The notes beneath the pieces are model-generated. The model saw only the letters and a program-made list of their open reading frames with translations, ran no database searches and was not told the origin of the DNA. A stretch of 64,000 nt of DNA, taken from contig NZ_JAGIOH010000001.1 in the NCBI RefSeq assembly GCF_017876625.1, positions 1,612,001-1,676,000 of the forward strand. The letters run 5' to 3'. This DNA comes from Streptomyces syringium (GTDB lineage: Bacteria > Actinomycetota > Actinomycetes > Streptomycetales > Streptomycetaceae). The position numbers and the translations under genes were made by a program. Below are positions 1-8,068 of the stretch, one piece after another; position 1 is the stretch's first letter, and every line of letters starts with the position of its first letter.

Positions 1-39
1 AACGATCCGCCAGCCTACCCTCCGCACAGTCGTCCGAGG

Positions 40-1299
40 TCACGGGTGTGTTCGACGACCACTCAGCAGAAAGGCTACGGCGCGCTCGCGCTCCACCCAG
101 GCGGTTGTGTCCAACTCCACGGATTGGAGCAGCGCGCACTCCACCGCGTAGCCGCCCTCGGCGAGCGCCCGGCCGACGGCCTCGGCCTCGTCGCGGGTCG
201 CCGCGTGCGTCACGATGCGCTCGGGGCGGCGGGCGGCGCAGGCCCTGACGACGGGGGCCCCGCCGCCGCCGATGCGGACGACGTCGGGCTCGGGCAGGTC
301 CTCCAGGACCTGGGGCGCGGTGCCGTGGACGACCTGGAGTTGGACGCCGTAACGGCGGGCGGCCGCGGTGGTGCGGCCGCAGGCGTCGGCGTCGCGGTCC
401 ACGGCGAGGACGGCGGCACCGAAGCGGGCGGCCTCGACGGACAGGGCGCCGCTGCCGGAGCCGATGTCCCAGACCAGGTCACCGACGCGCGGGCCGAGCC
501 GGGCGAGTTGAGCGGCGCGCAGTTCGGTGCTCTCGCCCTCGCACCGGCCGCCGCCGTACGCGTCGGTGGGCAGCGCCCAGCCGCGCAGGGCCGGGGGGTA
601 GCCGGGGTCGCGTCCGGCGATCCAGCCGCCCGGGGTCCTCGGCCGGGGGTGTCCGCTGCCCTGGACGGCGCCCTGCGGGGGGCTCGGGGCGGCACCGGAG
701 CCGCCGATGACGATGACGACGTTGGGATCGCGCCAGGCGTGGTCGGCGGCCTTGTCGGAGGTGAGGACGGTGACCCGCTCCCGCGCGGTGCCCAGTTCCT
801 CGCAGATGACGAAGGTGCGGTGGACGTCGCCGAGCAGCAGGGCGAGTTCGGCGGGCCCGGCGCCGGGTGAGGTGAGCACGGCGACCTTGGGGTGGGCGCG
901 GCAGACATTGACGGCGCGCCGCAGGTCACGGGCGTGGGCGACGACGATCTGGGCGTCGTCCCAGGGCATGCCGGCCCGGGCGAAGGCGGTGGCGACGGAG
1001 GAGACGGCGGGTACCACCTCGACCTCGAGGCCGTGTTCGGGTGCGCGCAGGGTCCGTACGACGCCGAAGAAGCCGGGGTCGCCGTCGGCGAGGACCACGG
1101 CGGAGCCGCGGTGCTGGGCGATGCGGCGGGCGGCGAGGTCGACGCTGCCGAGCCGGACGCGCTCGGCGGTGGGCGGCAGCTCGGGCAGGGCCAGGTGGTG
1201 GGCGGCACCGGCCACGAGGGTGGCGGCGGCCAGGGCGGAGCGGGCCGCGTCGGACAGGGGGGAGCCGTCCCACCCGATCACCGTGACCCGGTCGGCCAT
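40..1299 (-). CDS. cobL: Precorrin-6Y C5,15-methyltransferase (decarboxylating), CbiE-CbiT fusion
   Basis: This enzyme of about 419 residues methylates C5 and C15 and decarboxylates precorrin-6Y in cobalamin biosynthesis, in the cytosol. The N-terminal half is CbiE-like (VTVIGWDG near the start, then a tetrapyrrole methylase fold with ADGDPGFFG). The C-terminal half is CbiT-like, with the SAM-binding run DIGSGSGALSVEAA. The fused length is normal for aerobic-pathway CobL. I place the start at the ATG at 1297-1299 because AGGAG lies just upstream; the frame stays open further upstream but that stretch is low-complexity. No other cobalamin gene is visible, so the rest of the pathway must lie outside the window. 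Identification is firm. Confidence 0.93.
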   Translation of the reverse strand: MADRVTVIGWDGSPLSDAARSALAAATLVAGAAHHLALPELPPTAERVRLGSVDLAARRIAQHRGSAVVLADGDPGFFGVVRTLRAPEHGLEVEVVPAVSSVATAFARAGMPWDDAQIVVAHARDLRRAVNVCRAHPKVAVLTSPGAGPAELALLLGDVHRTFVICEELGTARERVTVLTSDKAADHAWRDPNVVIVIGGSGAAPSPPQGAVQGSGHPRPRTPGGWIAGRDPGYPPALRGWALPTDAYGGGRCEGESTELRAAQLARLGPRVGDLVWDIGSGSGALSVEAARFGAAVLAVDRDADACGRTTAAARRYGVQLQVVHGTAPQVLEDLPEPDVVRIGGGGAPVVRACAARRPERIVTHAATRDEAEAVGRALAEGGYAVECALLQSVELDTTAWVERERAVAFLLSGRRTHP

Positions 1300-1473
1300 C
1301 GTCGTCAGTCTCCTGGGCTTGTCTCGGGGGTGTGTCGCGGTGCTCGTCGCGGTACTCGTCGCAGGGGCCCGTGGTTGCGCGGGCACGGTGAGAGTACCCC
1401 GGCCGGCGCGGACCCAAGGGGTACGGCGGGGTCAGAAAAAGGGAGGCAGAGGGGGGAGAAGAAGGGAGTCGGC

Positions 1474-2115
1474 TCAGCGCCAGTCGGGGAAGGCGGCGGC
1501 GTAGTCGGTGCCGCCGCTGTACTGCTCCTCCATCTCGTCCAGGTCCTCGGGGAGGAGGCTCCAGACGATGAGGTCGGTGCGGATGTCGGTCCAGCCGCCG
1601 TCCTCGGTGCGGCTGCGCGCTATGCAGGCGTTGCGCAGGACGCCCTCGCTGATGCAGCCGACCTTCTGGGCCACCTGCTGGGAGGCGGTGTTGTCGGCGG
1701 CGGTGCGCAGTTCGAGGCGTTCGAACTTCTGGTCGCGGAAGAGCCACTGGGCGACGGCGACGACCGATTCGCAGGCGTAGCCCTCGCCGCGGGCCCAGGG
1801 GGCGACGGCGTAGGCGACCTCGGCGGCCAGGGTGCGCCAGTCGGTGTGGCGCAGGTGCACGACGCCGACGAGGCGGTGGGTGAGGAATTCGGTGACCGCG
1901 AAGACGATCCCGCGTCCTTCGGTGCGCTCGGCGGGGGCGCGCACCAGGGCCCAGTCGCGGGCGTCGGCGGTGGTGTAGGGGTGGGGCACGGACGTCCACG
2001 CGGTGATGAGCTCGTCGTTCATCATCTCGGCGAGGGCGGGGATGTCCGCGGCGTCGAAGGGGCGCAGCACCAGCCGGTCGGTACTGAGGGAGATGTCCGG
2101 AAAGATGGATGTCAT
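1474..2115 (-). CDS. RimJ/RimL-type GNAT N-acetyltransferase
   Basis: This is a cytosolic GNAT protein of about 213 residues in the RimJ/RimL subgroup, which acetylate ribosomal or other N-termini or small molecules. The LVLRPFDAADIPAL opening, the VGVVHLRHTDWR beta-strand segment, AVAPWARGEGYACESV at the acetyl-CoA site and the TAADNTASQQVAQKVG segment are all typical. I prefer the ATG at 2113-2115, which has GGAG six bases upstream, over the in-frame ATG twelve bases earlier. Its acceptor cannot be told from sequence. It stands alone between cobL and metQ and is probably monocistronic. Confidence 0.85.
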   Translation of the reverse strand: MTSIFPDISLSTDRLVLRPFDAADIPALAEMMNDELITAWTSVPHPYTTADARDWALVRAPAERTEGRGIVFAVTEFLTHRLVGVVHLRHTDWRTLAAEVAYAVAPWARGEGYACESVVAVAQWLFRDQKFERLELRTAADNTASQQVAQKVGCISEGVLRNACIARSRTEDGGWTDIRTDLIVWSLLPEDLDEMEEQYSGGTDYAAAFPDWR

Positions 2116-2204
2116 GCGCTGCTCCAACGCCGGGGGCGGGTGGGCTCAGGACCGTCTTGAGTGCACCAGCATGCAGCATGTGCACCGTGGTGCGCCAAGC
2201 GCCT

Positions 2205-2239
2205 CGGCCCCGCGCACGCCGTGAGCGTACGCGGGGCCG
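2205..2239 (-). terminator. Hairpin terminator of metNIQ
   Basis: Arms 2205-2219 and 2225-2239 pair over 15 bases with one mismatch around the loop CGTGA. The hairpin begins about 32 bases past the metQ stop. There is no strong U-tract, which is common for Streptomyces terminators. Confidence 0.65.
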
Positions 2240-2270
2240 GAGGTCAGCGGTCGGCGGAGGTTACGGAGCG

Positions 2271-3143
2271 TCAGCTCTGTGCCTTGCCGAAGGCGGGGAG
2301 GACGGCGCCGTTGGAGAACTTCTTCTCGATGAACTTCTTGACGTCGTCGGAGTTGAGGAGCTTGGAGAGCTTCGCGATGCGCGGGTCGGCCTCGTTGCCC
2401 TTCTTCACGGCCAGGAAGTTGGCGTAGGGGTTGCCCTCGGCCTTCTCCAGGGCCAGGGCGTCCTTGGCCGGGTTGAGCTTGGCGCCGATGGCGAAGTTGC
2501 CGTTGATGACGGCGGCGTCGACGTCGGCCAGGCGGGACGGGACCTGATCGGCCGCCAGCTCGGTGAACTTGACGCCCTTCTTGTCCTTAATGTCGGAGAG
2601 CTTGGCGTTGCTGCCGACGCCGTCCTTCAGCTCGATCACGCCGTTGTCGGCGAGGAGCTTGAGGGCGCGGCCCTCGTTGGTGGCGTCGTTGGGCACGGCG
2701 ACGGTGTTGCCGGACGTGATGTCGGCGACCTTGTCGATCTTCTTGGAGTAGAGGCCGAGCGGCTCGATCTCGACGTTGACGACCGGCACGATGTCGGTCT
2801 TGTTCTTCTTGTTGAAGTCGTCGAGGTAGGGCTTGTGCTGGAAGAAGTTGGCGTCGACCTCGCCGTTCTGGGTGGCGGTGTTGGGGAGCACGTAGTCGTT
2901 GAACTCCTTCACCTCCAGCTTCAGACCGGCCTTCTCCGCCAGGTTGTCTCTGACGTAGTTGAGGATGTCGGCGTGTGGCGTCGGGCTGGCCGCGACCACG
3001 AGGGTGGCCTTGGGGTCGGCGTCCTTCCCCTTCTTCCCCGATCCGCTGGAGGAGGTGTCGGAGGGGGCGCTGCAGGCGCTGAGGCCGAGGGTGAGTGCGG
3101 CTGCTGCGGCGACGCCGGCGGTGAGCTTGATGGTGGTACGCAC
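2271..3143 (-). CDS. metQ: Methionine ABC transporter substrate-binding lipoprotein MetQ
   Basis: This is a NlpA/MetQ-family lipoprotein of about 290 residues that captures methionine outside the membrane and hands it to MetI/MetN. The N-terminus has a type II signal peptide (ALTLGLSAC) with the lipobox Cys, then a Ser/Gly/Lys-rich linker. The mature protein carries the family blocks VVAASPTPHADILNYV, QHKPYLDDFN and AVPNDATNEGRAL. I use the GTG at 3141-3143, which has GGGG eight bases upstream and begins exactly at the signal peptide; the longer open frame is not signal-like. It is the last gene of metN-metI-metQ and is followed by a hairpin. Confidence 0.92.
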   Translation of the reverse strand: MRTTIKLTAGVAAAAALTLGLSACSAPSDTSSSGSGKKGKDADPKATLVVAASPTPHADILNYVRDNLAEKAGLKLEVKEFNDYVLPNTATQNGEVDANFFQHKPYLDDFNKKNKTDIVPVVNVEIEPLGLYSKKIDKVADITSGNTVAVPNDATNEGRALKLLADNGVIELKDGVGSNAKLSDIKDKKGVKFTELAADQVPSRLADVDAAVINGNFAIGAKLNPAKDALALEKAEGNPYANFLAVKKGNEADPRIAKLSKLLNSDDVKKFIEKKFSNGAVLPAFGKAQS

Positions 3144-3243
3144 GAAGAGTGCCCCTATCTGGTGTTTCTCGGGTTCACGAGGTGTTGCCGCCCGGCAAAG
3201 GGTCCGGGCTCGTGGGTTCGGTGGGGGGTATCGGCCCCGGCGG

Positions 3244-4023
3244 TCAGCGGGTCTTGGTGAGAGCGGCCGCTTCGGCGGTGGCGGGCTCCGGCGTGGGGGC
3301 CGGTGCGGCGGGCTTGACGGAGGGGGCCCACAGCCTGCGCAGGCCGACGGCCGACGGCTGGGCGCCACCGCGTCGGGCGAGGCGGCGTACGGCCAGGTCA
3401 CCGGCGAGCTGCACGACGGTCACGATGACGATGAGCAGCACGATGGTGATGTTCATCAGATCGGTCTCGTGGCGTTGGAAGCCGTAGGCGATGGCGAGGT
3501 TGCCCAGGCCGCCGCCGCCGACCGCGCCGGCCATCGCGGAGTAGCCGATAAGGGCGATGACCGTGGTGGTCAGGCCCGCGATGAGCGAGGGCAGGGCCTG
3601 CGGCAGCAGCACCTTGAGGACGACGGTCCAGGTGCCGCCGCCCATCGACTGCACGGCTTCCACCAGGCCCTTGTCGACCTCGCGGACCGCGGTTTCCACC
3701 AGGCGGGCGAAGAAGGGGACGGCGCCGACAGCGAGGGCGACCACGGCGGCGCTGGGGCCGATGGAGGTGCCGACGATCAGGCGGCTGAAGGGGATCAGCC
3801 AAACCAGGAGGATGATGAAGGGCAGCGAGCGGCCGAGGTTGACGACCACGCCGATGACCTTGTTCACCACGACGTTCTGGAGCAGAGCGCCTCGGTCGGT
3901 GAGGACGAGCAGCAGGCCCAGCGGCAGGCCGCCGATGACGGAGTAGACCGTGGACCACCACACCATGAAGAGGGTGTCCAGACACGCGTCGTGCAGCAGG
4001 GGCTGCATCTCGGACCAGGTCAC
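3244..4023 (-). CDS. metI: Methionine ABC transporter permease MetI
   Basis: This is a 259-residue inner-membrane permease of the methionine uptake (MUT) family. It has about five or six hydrophobic segments and the ABC permease EAA region around EAVQSMGGGTWTVVLKVLLPQALPSL, which contacts the ATPase. The NLAIAYGFQRHETDLM stretch is characteristic of MetI. Its ATG overlaps the metN stop by four bases (4020-4023), so translation is coupled. The C-terminal 40 residues are Ala/Pro-rich and extend beyond the usual family end. Substrate could be D- or L-methionine. Confidence 0.92.
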   Translation of the reverse strand: MTWSEMQPLLHDACLDTLFMVWWSTVYSVIGGLPLGLLLVLTDRGALLQNVVVNKVIGVVVNLGRSLPFIILLVWLIPFSRLIVGTSIGPSAAVVALAVGAVPFFARLVETAVREVDKGLVEAVQSMGGGTWTVVLKVLLPQALPSLIAGLTTTVIALIGYSAMAGAVGGGGLGNLAIAYGFQRHETDLMNITIVLLIVIVTVVQLAGDLAVRRLARRGGAQPSAVGLRRLWAPSVKPAAPAPTPEPATAEAAALTKTR

Positions 4024-5093
4024 TTGGCACCTTCCTTGAGGAGCGCGTCGGCCGGGGCCGGCGAGGGGACGGTGGCGGAGGCGGTGTCCCCGTGGGGGGC
4101 GACCTCGACCTGGAGGCCCTGCTCGCGCAGGAAGCCGATCGGGACGACGTTCTCCTCGAAGCGGCCGGGCAGCTCGATGCGCATCCGGCCGACCTGCTTG
4201 CCGGCGACGGTGTCCATCGCGGCGCCCAGGATCGAGATGTCGATGTTGTACGTGCGGGACAGCTGGGAGATGACCGGCTGGGTCGCGGCGTCGCCGTGGA
4301 AGGTGACGTCCACGACGGTACGGTCGGGGCCGGAGGGCTCGCCGCCGACGGGGAAGAGTTCCGCGGCGAGCTCGGAGCCGGGGGTGGCGAGCAGCTCGGA
4401 GACGGTGCCGGACTCCACGACGCGGCCGCCCTTCATCAGGGCCGCGGAGTCGCAGATGGTCTTGACGACGTCCATCTCGTGGGTGATGAGGAGGACGGTC
4501 AGACCGAGATGCTCATTGAGGTCGCGCAGCAGTTGGAGGATGGAGCGGGTGGTCTCCGGGTCGAGCGCGGAGGTCGACTCGTCGGAGAGCAGCACCTTGG
4601 GGTCGCCGGCGAGGGCGCGGGCGATGCCGACGCGCTGCTTCTGGCCACCGGAGAGCTGGCCGGGGTAGGCCTTGGCCTTGTCGGCGAGGCCGACGAGGTC
4701 GAGGAGTTCGAGGGCCTTGCGGCTGCGCTCCTTGCCGGAGAGGCCGAGGATCTCGAGCGGCAGCTCGATGTTGGCCTGCACGGTCCGCGAGGAGAGCAGA
4801 TTGAAGTGCTGGAAGACCATGCCGATGTGGCTGCGCGCCTGGCGCAGTGCCTTCCCCGCGCGGGGACCGCGGCCGGCGAGGGCCGTGAGGTCCTGGCCGT
4901 CGACGGTGACCGTGCCGGAGCTGGGGCGCTCCAGGAGGTTGACGCAGCGGATGAGGGTCGACTTTCCGGCGCCGCTCTGGCCGACGACGCCGTATACCTC
5001 GCCCTCGCGCACATGCAGATCGACGCCGTCGAGGGCGGTGACCTCGCGGCCGCGTGAGCGGTAGACCTTTGTCAGGCCCGTAGTGGTGATCAC
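4020..5093 (-). CDS. metN: Methionine ABC transporter ATP-binding protein MetN
   Basis: This is the ATPase of the methionine importer. It contains Walker A GQSGAGKST, the signature LSGGQKQR, the Walker B region VLLSDESTSALDP and the switch His in LLITHEMD. A C-terminal NIL domain, the regulatory methionine-sensing domain of MetN, follows at about residues 260-335. I favour the GTG at 5091-5093, where homology begins (VITTTGLTKVY) with GGAA upstream. An ATG at 5147 would add 18 Ser/Thr-rich residues but has no ribosome-binding site. It is first in the metN-metI-metQ operon. A Met/Cys-coding micro-ORF upstream (5307-5330) may regulate it; I found no SAM-I, SAM-II or SAM-IV riboswitch core. Confidence 0.92.
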   Translation of the reverse strand: MITTTGLTKVYRSRGREVTALDGVDLHVREGEVYGVVGQSGAGKSTLIRCVNLLERPSSGTVTVDGQDLTALAGRGPRAGKALRQARSHIGMVFQHFNLLSSRTVQANIELPLEILGLSGKERSRKALELLDLVGLADKAKAYPGQLSGGQKQRVGIARALAGDPKVLLSDESTSALDPETTRSILQLLRDLNEHLGLTVLLITHEMDVVKTICDSAALMKGGRVVESGTVSELLATPGSELAAELFPVGGEPSGPDRTVVDVTFHGDAATQPVISQLSRTYNIDISILGAAMDTVAGKQVGRMRIELPGRFEENVVPIGFLREQGLQVEVAPHGDTASATVPSPAPADALLKEGAK

Positions 5094-5271
5094 AGGGGAT
5101 TCCGTCACTGTCGAGTGCGCGGTGGCGGTGCCACCGGGCACGGGCATTCATTGCGGAACGCGGCATGGGAAGTACCCGGCGGGCGCGGTCGGGCGCGGCT
5201 TCGGGATTCCTGGTGACGCGGGGCGGAGCGGTCCGGTCCGGCGGCGGTGCCGGTCGCGGGGCTCACAGGGT

Positions 5272-5330
5272 CTCGCTTCGGGGCGCGAGGCACAGAACGG
5301 GGGCCCTCAGCGGTCACACATTCGACACAT
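5272..5330 (-). promoter_or_regulatory. Putative leader of metNIQ: micro-ORF MCRMCDR plus hairpin
   Basis: On the minus strand, 5330-5307 reads ATG TGT CGA ATG TGT GAC CGC TGA, a seven-residue peptide with two Met and two Cys. Both Cys codons are UGU and one Arg codon is CGA, which are rare in this genome. A small hairpin (5272-5276 with 5285-5289) follows 18 bases after the stop. Cys- or Met-rich leader peptides are known controls of sulfur genes in actinobacteria; assigning this one is inference. Confidence 0.35.
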
Positions 5331-5778
5331 GCAAGCAGCACCGGGCGTGGTCATCGCCTCGGTCGCAAGGGTGCGGCTGCTCGTCGTGGTCATGCGGGCC
5401 AGTAAAACAGAAGGACGTGCGAGTCGAACAAGCTTGTCCGAATACTGGACGGGATTGTTCGAGGGGCGGACGGATCCGGGATTTGTTCCCCACCTTCGCC
5501 ACGATCTTCGGCGGTCGTCCGTCCAACGGCTGTGGCCTGCGCGAATACCGCCGGTAAGGCCTTGTCGGAAAGCCGTCCACCGGCGGCTGCGGGCCCTTGG
5601 GGTGTGGCACAGGCCACGGTACTCCGCGCCGCCGTGCGGGCCCTCGCGGCGTCGCGGCGGCGGCCTCGGGCGCGCGTCGGCCCGGGGCCGCGCGCGGTGG
5701 CCCCGCGTCCGCCGATTAAAGTCGTCCCATGCTTGTCCAGCCCCCTCCGCCCGTCCGCGCCGCAGCCCGGAGGCCCCG
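5331..5778. other. Intergenic region without a convincing gene
   Basis: This stretch separates metNIQ from the next plus-strand gene. Six-frame reading gives only low-complexity Arg/Pro/Ala frames and no family I recognise. It includes a locally less GC-rich island (about 5395-5480) with an imperfect inverted repeat, TCGAAC-AAGCTT-GTCCGA, near 5422. A possible -10 (TAAAGT, about 5717-5722) precedes the gene at 5779. Confidence 0.4.
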
Positions 5779-6138
5779 GTGATCGACGCGCTGACGCTCG
5801 CGGTCGGCCTGGCCGCCCTCGCACTGGCCGCCTGGTGCGGCTTCGCGTTCTCCCGCGATCAGTCCACCAAGGACTGGCACTTCATCGGCATGGCCGTGGT
5901 GTCCCTCCTGGCGCTCGTCCAGCTCGTCGTCGGCGTGGTGCGGCTGGCCGGTGGCGACGAGCCCGAACAGGGCACGGCGATCTTCCTCGCCTATCTGCTC
6001 GGCTCGGCGGCCGCCGTACCGGCCGCGGGCTTCATGTCGCTGGCCGAGCGGACCCGCTGGGGCTCGGCGACCGTCTCGGCGGGTGCCGTGATCCTCGCGG
6101 TGCTGGAAGTACGGCTGTACGACATCTGGGGAGGCTGA
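5779..6138 (+). CDS. Small integral membrane protein, unknown function
   Basis: This ORF of about 119 residues starts at GTG 5779 with GGAGG six bases upstream. Nearly the whole protein is hydrophobic, with four predicted membrane segments (AVGLAALALAAWCGFAF, AVVSLLALVQLVVGVV, AYLLGSAAAVPAAGF, AGAVILAVLEVRL). I do not recognise a functional family. The next gene begins two bases after its stop, so the two are probably one operon and may encode interacting membrane proteins. Confidence 0.75.
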   Translation: MIDALTLAVGLAALALAAWCGFAFSRDQSTKDWHFIGMAVVSLLALVQLVVGVVRLAGGDEPEQGTAIFLAYLLGSAAAVPAAGFMSLAERTRWGSATVSAGAVILAVLEVRLYDIWGG

Positions 6139-6140
6139 CC

Positions 6141-6590
6141 GTGTCCGAACCCGTGAAGGTGCGCGAAGGCGCCGCCGGCGCGTCCGGTGACAAGCCCGGC
6201 TTCGACCTCGGCAGCGGCCCGGGCCGGCTGCTCGTCTGGCTCTACGGGGTGTTCACCGTCGCGGCGGCGTCCCGCTCCGTCGTGCAGATGATCCTGGACT
6301 TCGGCCGGGCGCCGCTCGCCTACGTCCTGTCCGCCATCGCCGCGGTGGTGTACGCCTTCATCACGTACTCCCTGGTGCGCGGCGGCGAGACGGCCCGCAG
6401 GGCGGCGCTGGTGTGCTGCGCCGCCGAGCTGGCCGGTGTCCTCGTCGTCGGCACCTGGACGCTCGCCGAACCGTCCGCCTTCCCCGACGCGACGGTCTGG
6501 TCGGACTACGGCATGGGCTATCTCTTCATCCCGGTGATCCTGCCCGTGACGGCGATGATCTGGCTGCGTCGGACGGCTGTCAGCCGCTGA
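6141..6590 (+). CDS. Small integral membrane protein, unknown function
   Basis: This protein of about 149 residues begins at GTG 6141, with GGGGAGG overlapping the end of the previous gene. A 30-residue hydrophilic N-terminus is followed by about four membrane segments (LLVWLYGVFTVAAAS, YVLSAIAAVVYAFITY, AALVCCAAELAGVLVVG, LFIPVILPVTAMIWL). It resembles small conserved actinobacterial membrane proteins of unknown role. It is the second gene of a two-gene operon, and a copy of the dispersed palindromic element follows 12 bases after the stop. Confidence 0.75.
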   Translation: MSEPVKVREGAAGASGDKPGFDLGSGPGRLLVWLYGVFTVAAASRSVVQMILDFGRAPLAYVLSAIAAVVYAFITYSLVRGGETARRAALVCCAAELAGVLVVGTWTLAEPSAFPDATVWSDYGMGYLFIPVILPVTAMIWLRRTAVSR

Positions 6591-6602
6591 GCCCAGCCGC
6601 AT

Positions 6603-6642
6603 CAAGCCCGTCCGGCGATTGAGGACGCGCCCGCAGGGCGCC
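6603..6642. repeat. Dispersed palindromic element, copy 1 (half-site plus tail hairpin)
   Basis: Bases 6603-6624 match one arm of the element also found at 45603-45716, 61215-61277 and, partially, 10178-10213. The conserved tail hairpin GCGCCC-GCA-GGGCGC follows. This copy lies between convergent genes and may serve as their shared terminator. Here only one arm of the large palindrome is present. Confidence 0.75.
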
Positions 6643-6660
6643 CGCCGCCCCGGATGCGGC

Positions 6661-7179
6661 TTACGCGCTCGGAACGTAGACGGATTCCGGTACGTCCGCC
6701 GCGCGAACGGTCTTCTCGAGAGTCACCAGGGTGAGTTTCCGGGTGATCTGCTCGGTGCCGGTCTGGGCGTAGCCCCACTTGCGGTACAGACGCAGGTTTC
6801 CCTCGCTGCGCTGACCGGTGGCGAGGCGGTACAGACGTGCCGAGCACTCCCCCGCCAGCCGCTCCTCGAGCGCGCCGAGCAGCCGGCCGCCCAGGCCGTG
6901 CCGCCGCATCCGCGGATGCACGATGAGCCCCGTGATCACGGCCGTGCCCTGTCCGTCGACCGTGCCGCGCACCGACCCGACGACCTCCTCGCCCAGCCGG
7001 GCCACCAGCACACAGCCGCTGCCCAGTTCGGCGCGGAGCGCGTCGAGGCTCTGCGTCAGAGGTTCGAGGGAGTAGTCGCCGTACAGCTCGGCTTCGCTCT
7101 GGTAGCAGAGGTACTGGAGTTTGAAGATCTGCTCGGCATCGTGCTCGGTCGCCGCAGAGATGGTCACGCTCATGCCCAT
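6661..7179 (-). CDS. GNAT family N-acetyltransferase
   Basis: This is a 172-residue acetyltransferase with a clean GNAT core. VVGSVRGTVDGQGTAVITGLIVHP forms beta strands 3 and 4, RMRRHGLGGRLLGALEE is the acetyl-CoA pyrophosphate loop, and LYRKWGYAQTGTEQ is the C-terminal strand. The ATG at 7177-7179 has GGGAGG nine bases upstream. It lies just downstream of a sigma-like gene on the same strand (about 80 bases apart), so the two might be co-transcribed. The acceptor substrate is unknown. Confidence 0.85.
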   Translation of the reverse strand: MGMSVTISAATEHDAEQIFKLQYLCYQSEAELYGDYSLEPLTQSLDALRAELGSGCVLVARLGEEVVGSVRGTVDGQGTAVITGLIVHPRMRRHGLGGRLLGALEERLAGECSARLYRLATGQRSEGNLRLYRKWGYAQTGTEQITRKLTLVTLEKTVRAADVPESVYVPSA

Positions 7180-7260
7180 GTGCGCATGCCTCCCCTTTTC
7201 GGTTCGGTCCGCTCTGACAGGAGCCGCCGCGGTGCACGTCGCCTCCGTGACGTCGGCTGT

Positions 7261-7824
7261 CTAACGCTCCTTTCCCCCGCGTTCAGGAGCCGCAACCTCC
7301 GCCATGAGCATTCTGCGCAGGCATCCCAGGCATCGGGAACGCACCGGCCCCAAAGATCCTTGTGAGATACCCAACTCCCCTGCGATTTCCCGGTAGGTCG
7401 GGTCGTTTCCGGACAGCAGCGCGCTCAGCAGCCGGGGGCACCGGCCGGGCAGCCGCCGCACGGCGGCGCGCAGTTCGCGGCCCGTCTCGGCGGCGAGCAC
7501 CTCCTGCTCGACGCGGGACCCGGCGCGGGCCGGAGCGGGCTCGGCGTCGAGCAGGAGGGAATCGGCGCCGGTGGGGTCGTACGGCACCTCGTGCCGGGCG
7601 CGGCGGCGCGCGGCGCGGGCCTCGGCCCGTACCGCGGCGCGTAACCGCGCGGCGGCTCCCCCGCCACGGCCGAGCAGGGACGGGCCGCGGCGGCCCTCGC
7701 TCAGCAGCCGCACCCAGACGCCCTGTTCGAGGTCGGCCGCGTCCACCCCGGCCGCCGGTGCCTCCGCCGCGCACTCCGCCGCCAGCAGCGGGCGCAGCGA
7801 GGTCAGAAGATCGTTCGGTGTCAT
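7261..7824 (-). CDS. RNA polymerase sigma factor-like protein (ECF type, degenerate region 2)
   Basis: This protein of about 187 residues has a convincing region 4 helix-turn-helix in its C-terminal third: LRAAVRRLPGRCPRLLSALL, then PTYREIAGELGISQGSLGPVRSRCLGCLRRML. The N-terminal half keeps only a faint region 2 (DLEQGVWVRLL) and is Ala/Arg-rich, so core-polymerase contacts may be altered. No anti-sigma factor is adjacent. A perfect 16-bp palindrome lies 52 bases upstream and could be its operator. Activity as a true sigma factor is inferred. Confidence 0.7.
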   Translation of the reverse strand: MTPNDLLTSLRPLLAAECAAEAPAAGVDAADLEQGVWVRLLSEGRRGPSLLGRGGGAAARLRAAVRAEARAARRRARHEVPYDPTGADSLLLDAEPAPARAGSRVEQEVLAAETGRELRAAVRRLPGRCPRLLSALLSGNDPTYREIAGELGISQGSLGPVRSRCLGCLRRMLMAEVAAPERGGKER

Positions 7825-7875
7825 GCCGGGCGGGACGTGCCGCGCCTTCCGCCGGTTTCCGGGGACGGGCCGCCG

Positions 7876-7891
7876 CCACTCGTACGAGTGG
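7876..7891. promoter_or_regulatory. 16-bp perfect palindrome upstream of the sigma-like gene
   Basis: CCACTCGTACGAGTGG at 7876-7891 is perfectly self-complementary. It lies between the sigma-like start (7824) and the preceding gene, next to GGTAAACC, which is comparatively AT-rich for this genome. It looks like a dimeric repressor site rather than a terminator, because there is no spacer or U-tract. Confidence 0.4.
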
Positions 7892-8040
7892 GTTTACCGA
7901 ACGGGAAAGGAATGGTTCGCGGCGCGGGCGCCCGGCGCGAGAGGCCGGTGCGGCCCGGCCCGGCGCGGGGACGGGCGTACGCCGTGGCGCCGCCCGCCCC
8001 CGCACCGGGGCGGTGCCGTCCGTTGACGGGGGTCACCCCC

Positions 8041-8059
8041 CCGGCGGACTTCCCGCCGG
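8041..8059 (-). terminator. Hairpin after the glycerophosphodiesterase gene
   Basis: CCGGCGG and CCGCCGG pair around a five-base loop, ten bases past the stop at 8069. A second short inverted repeat (GGGGGT/ACCCCC, 8028-8040) follows directly. There is no U-tract. Confidence 0.5.
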
Positions 8060-8068
8060 TGAAGGGGG

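Noticed and set aside
5094..5340. SAM riboswitch upstream of metN
   Set aside because: I looked on the minus strand for the GGCAACC core and the surrounding helices of SAM-I/SAM-IV and for SAM-II pairing; none is present.
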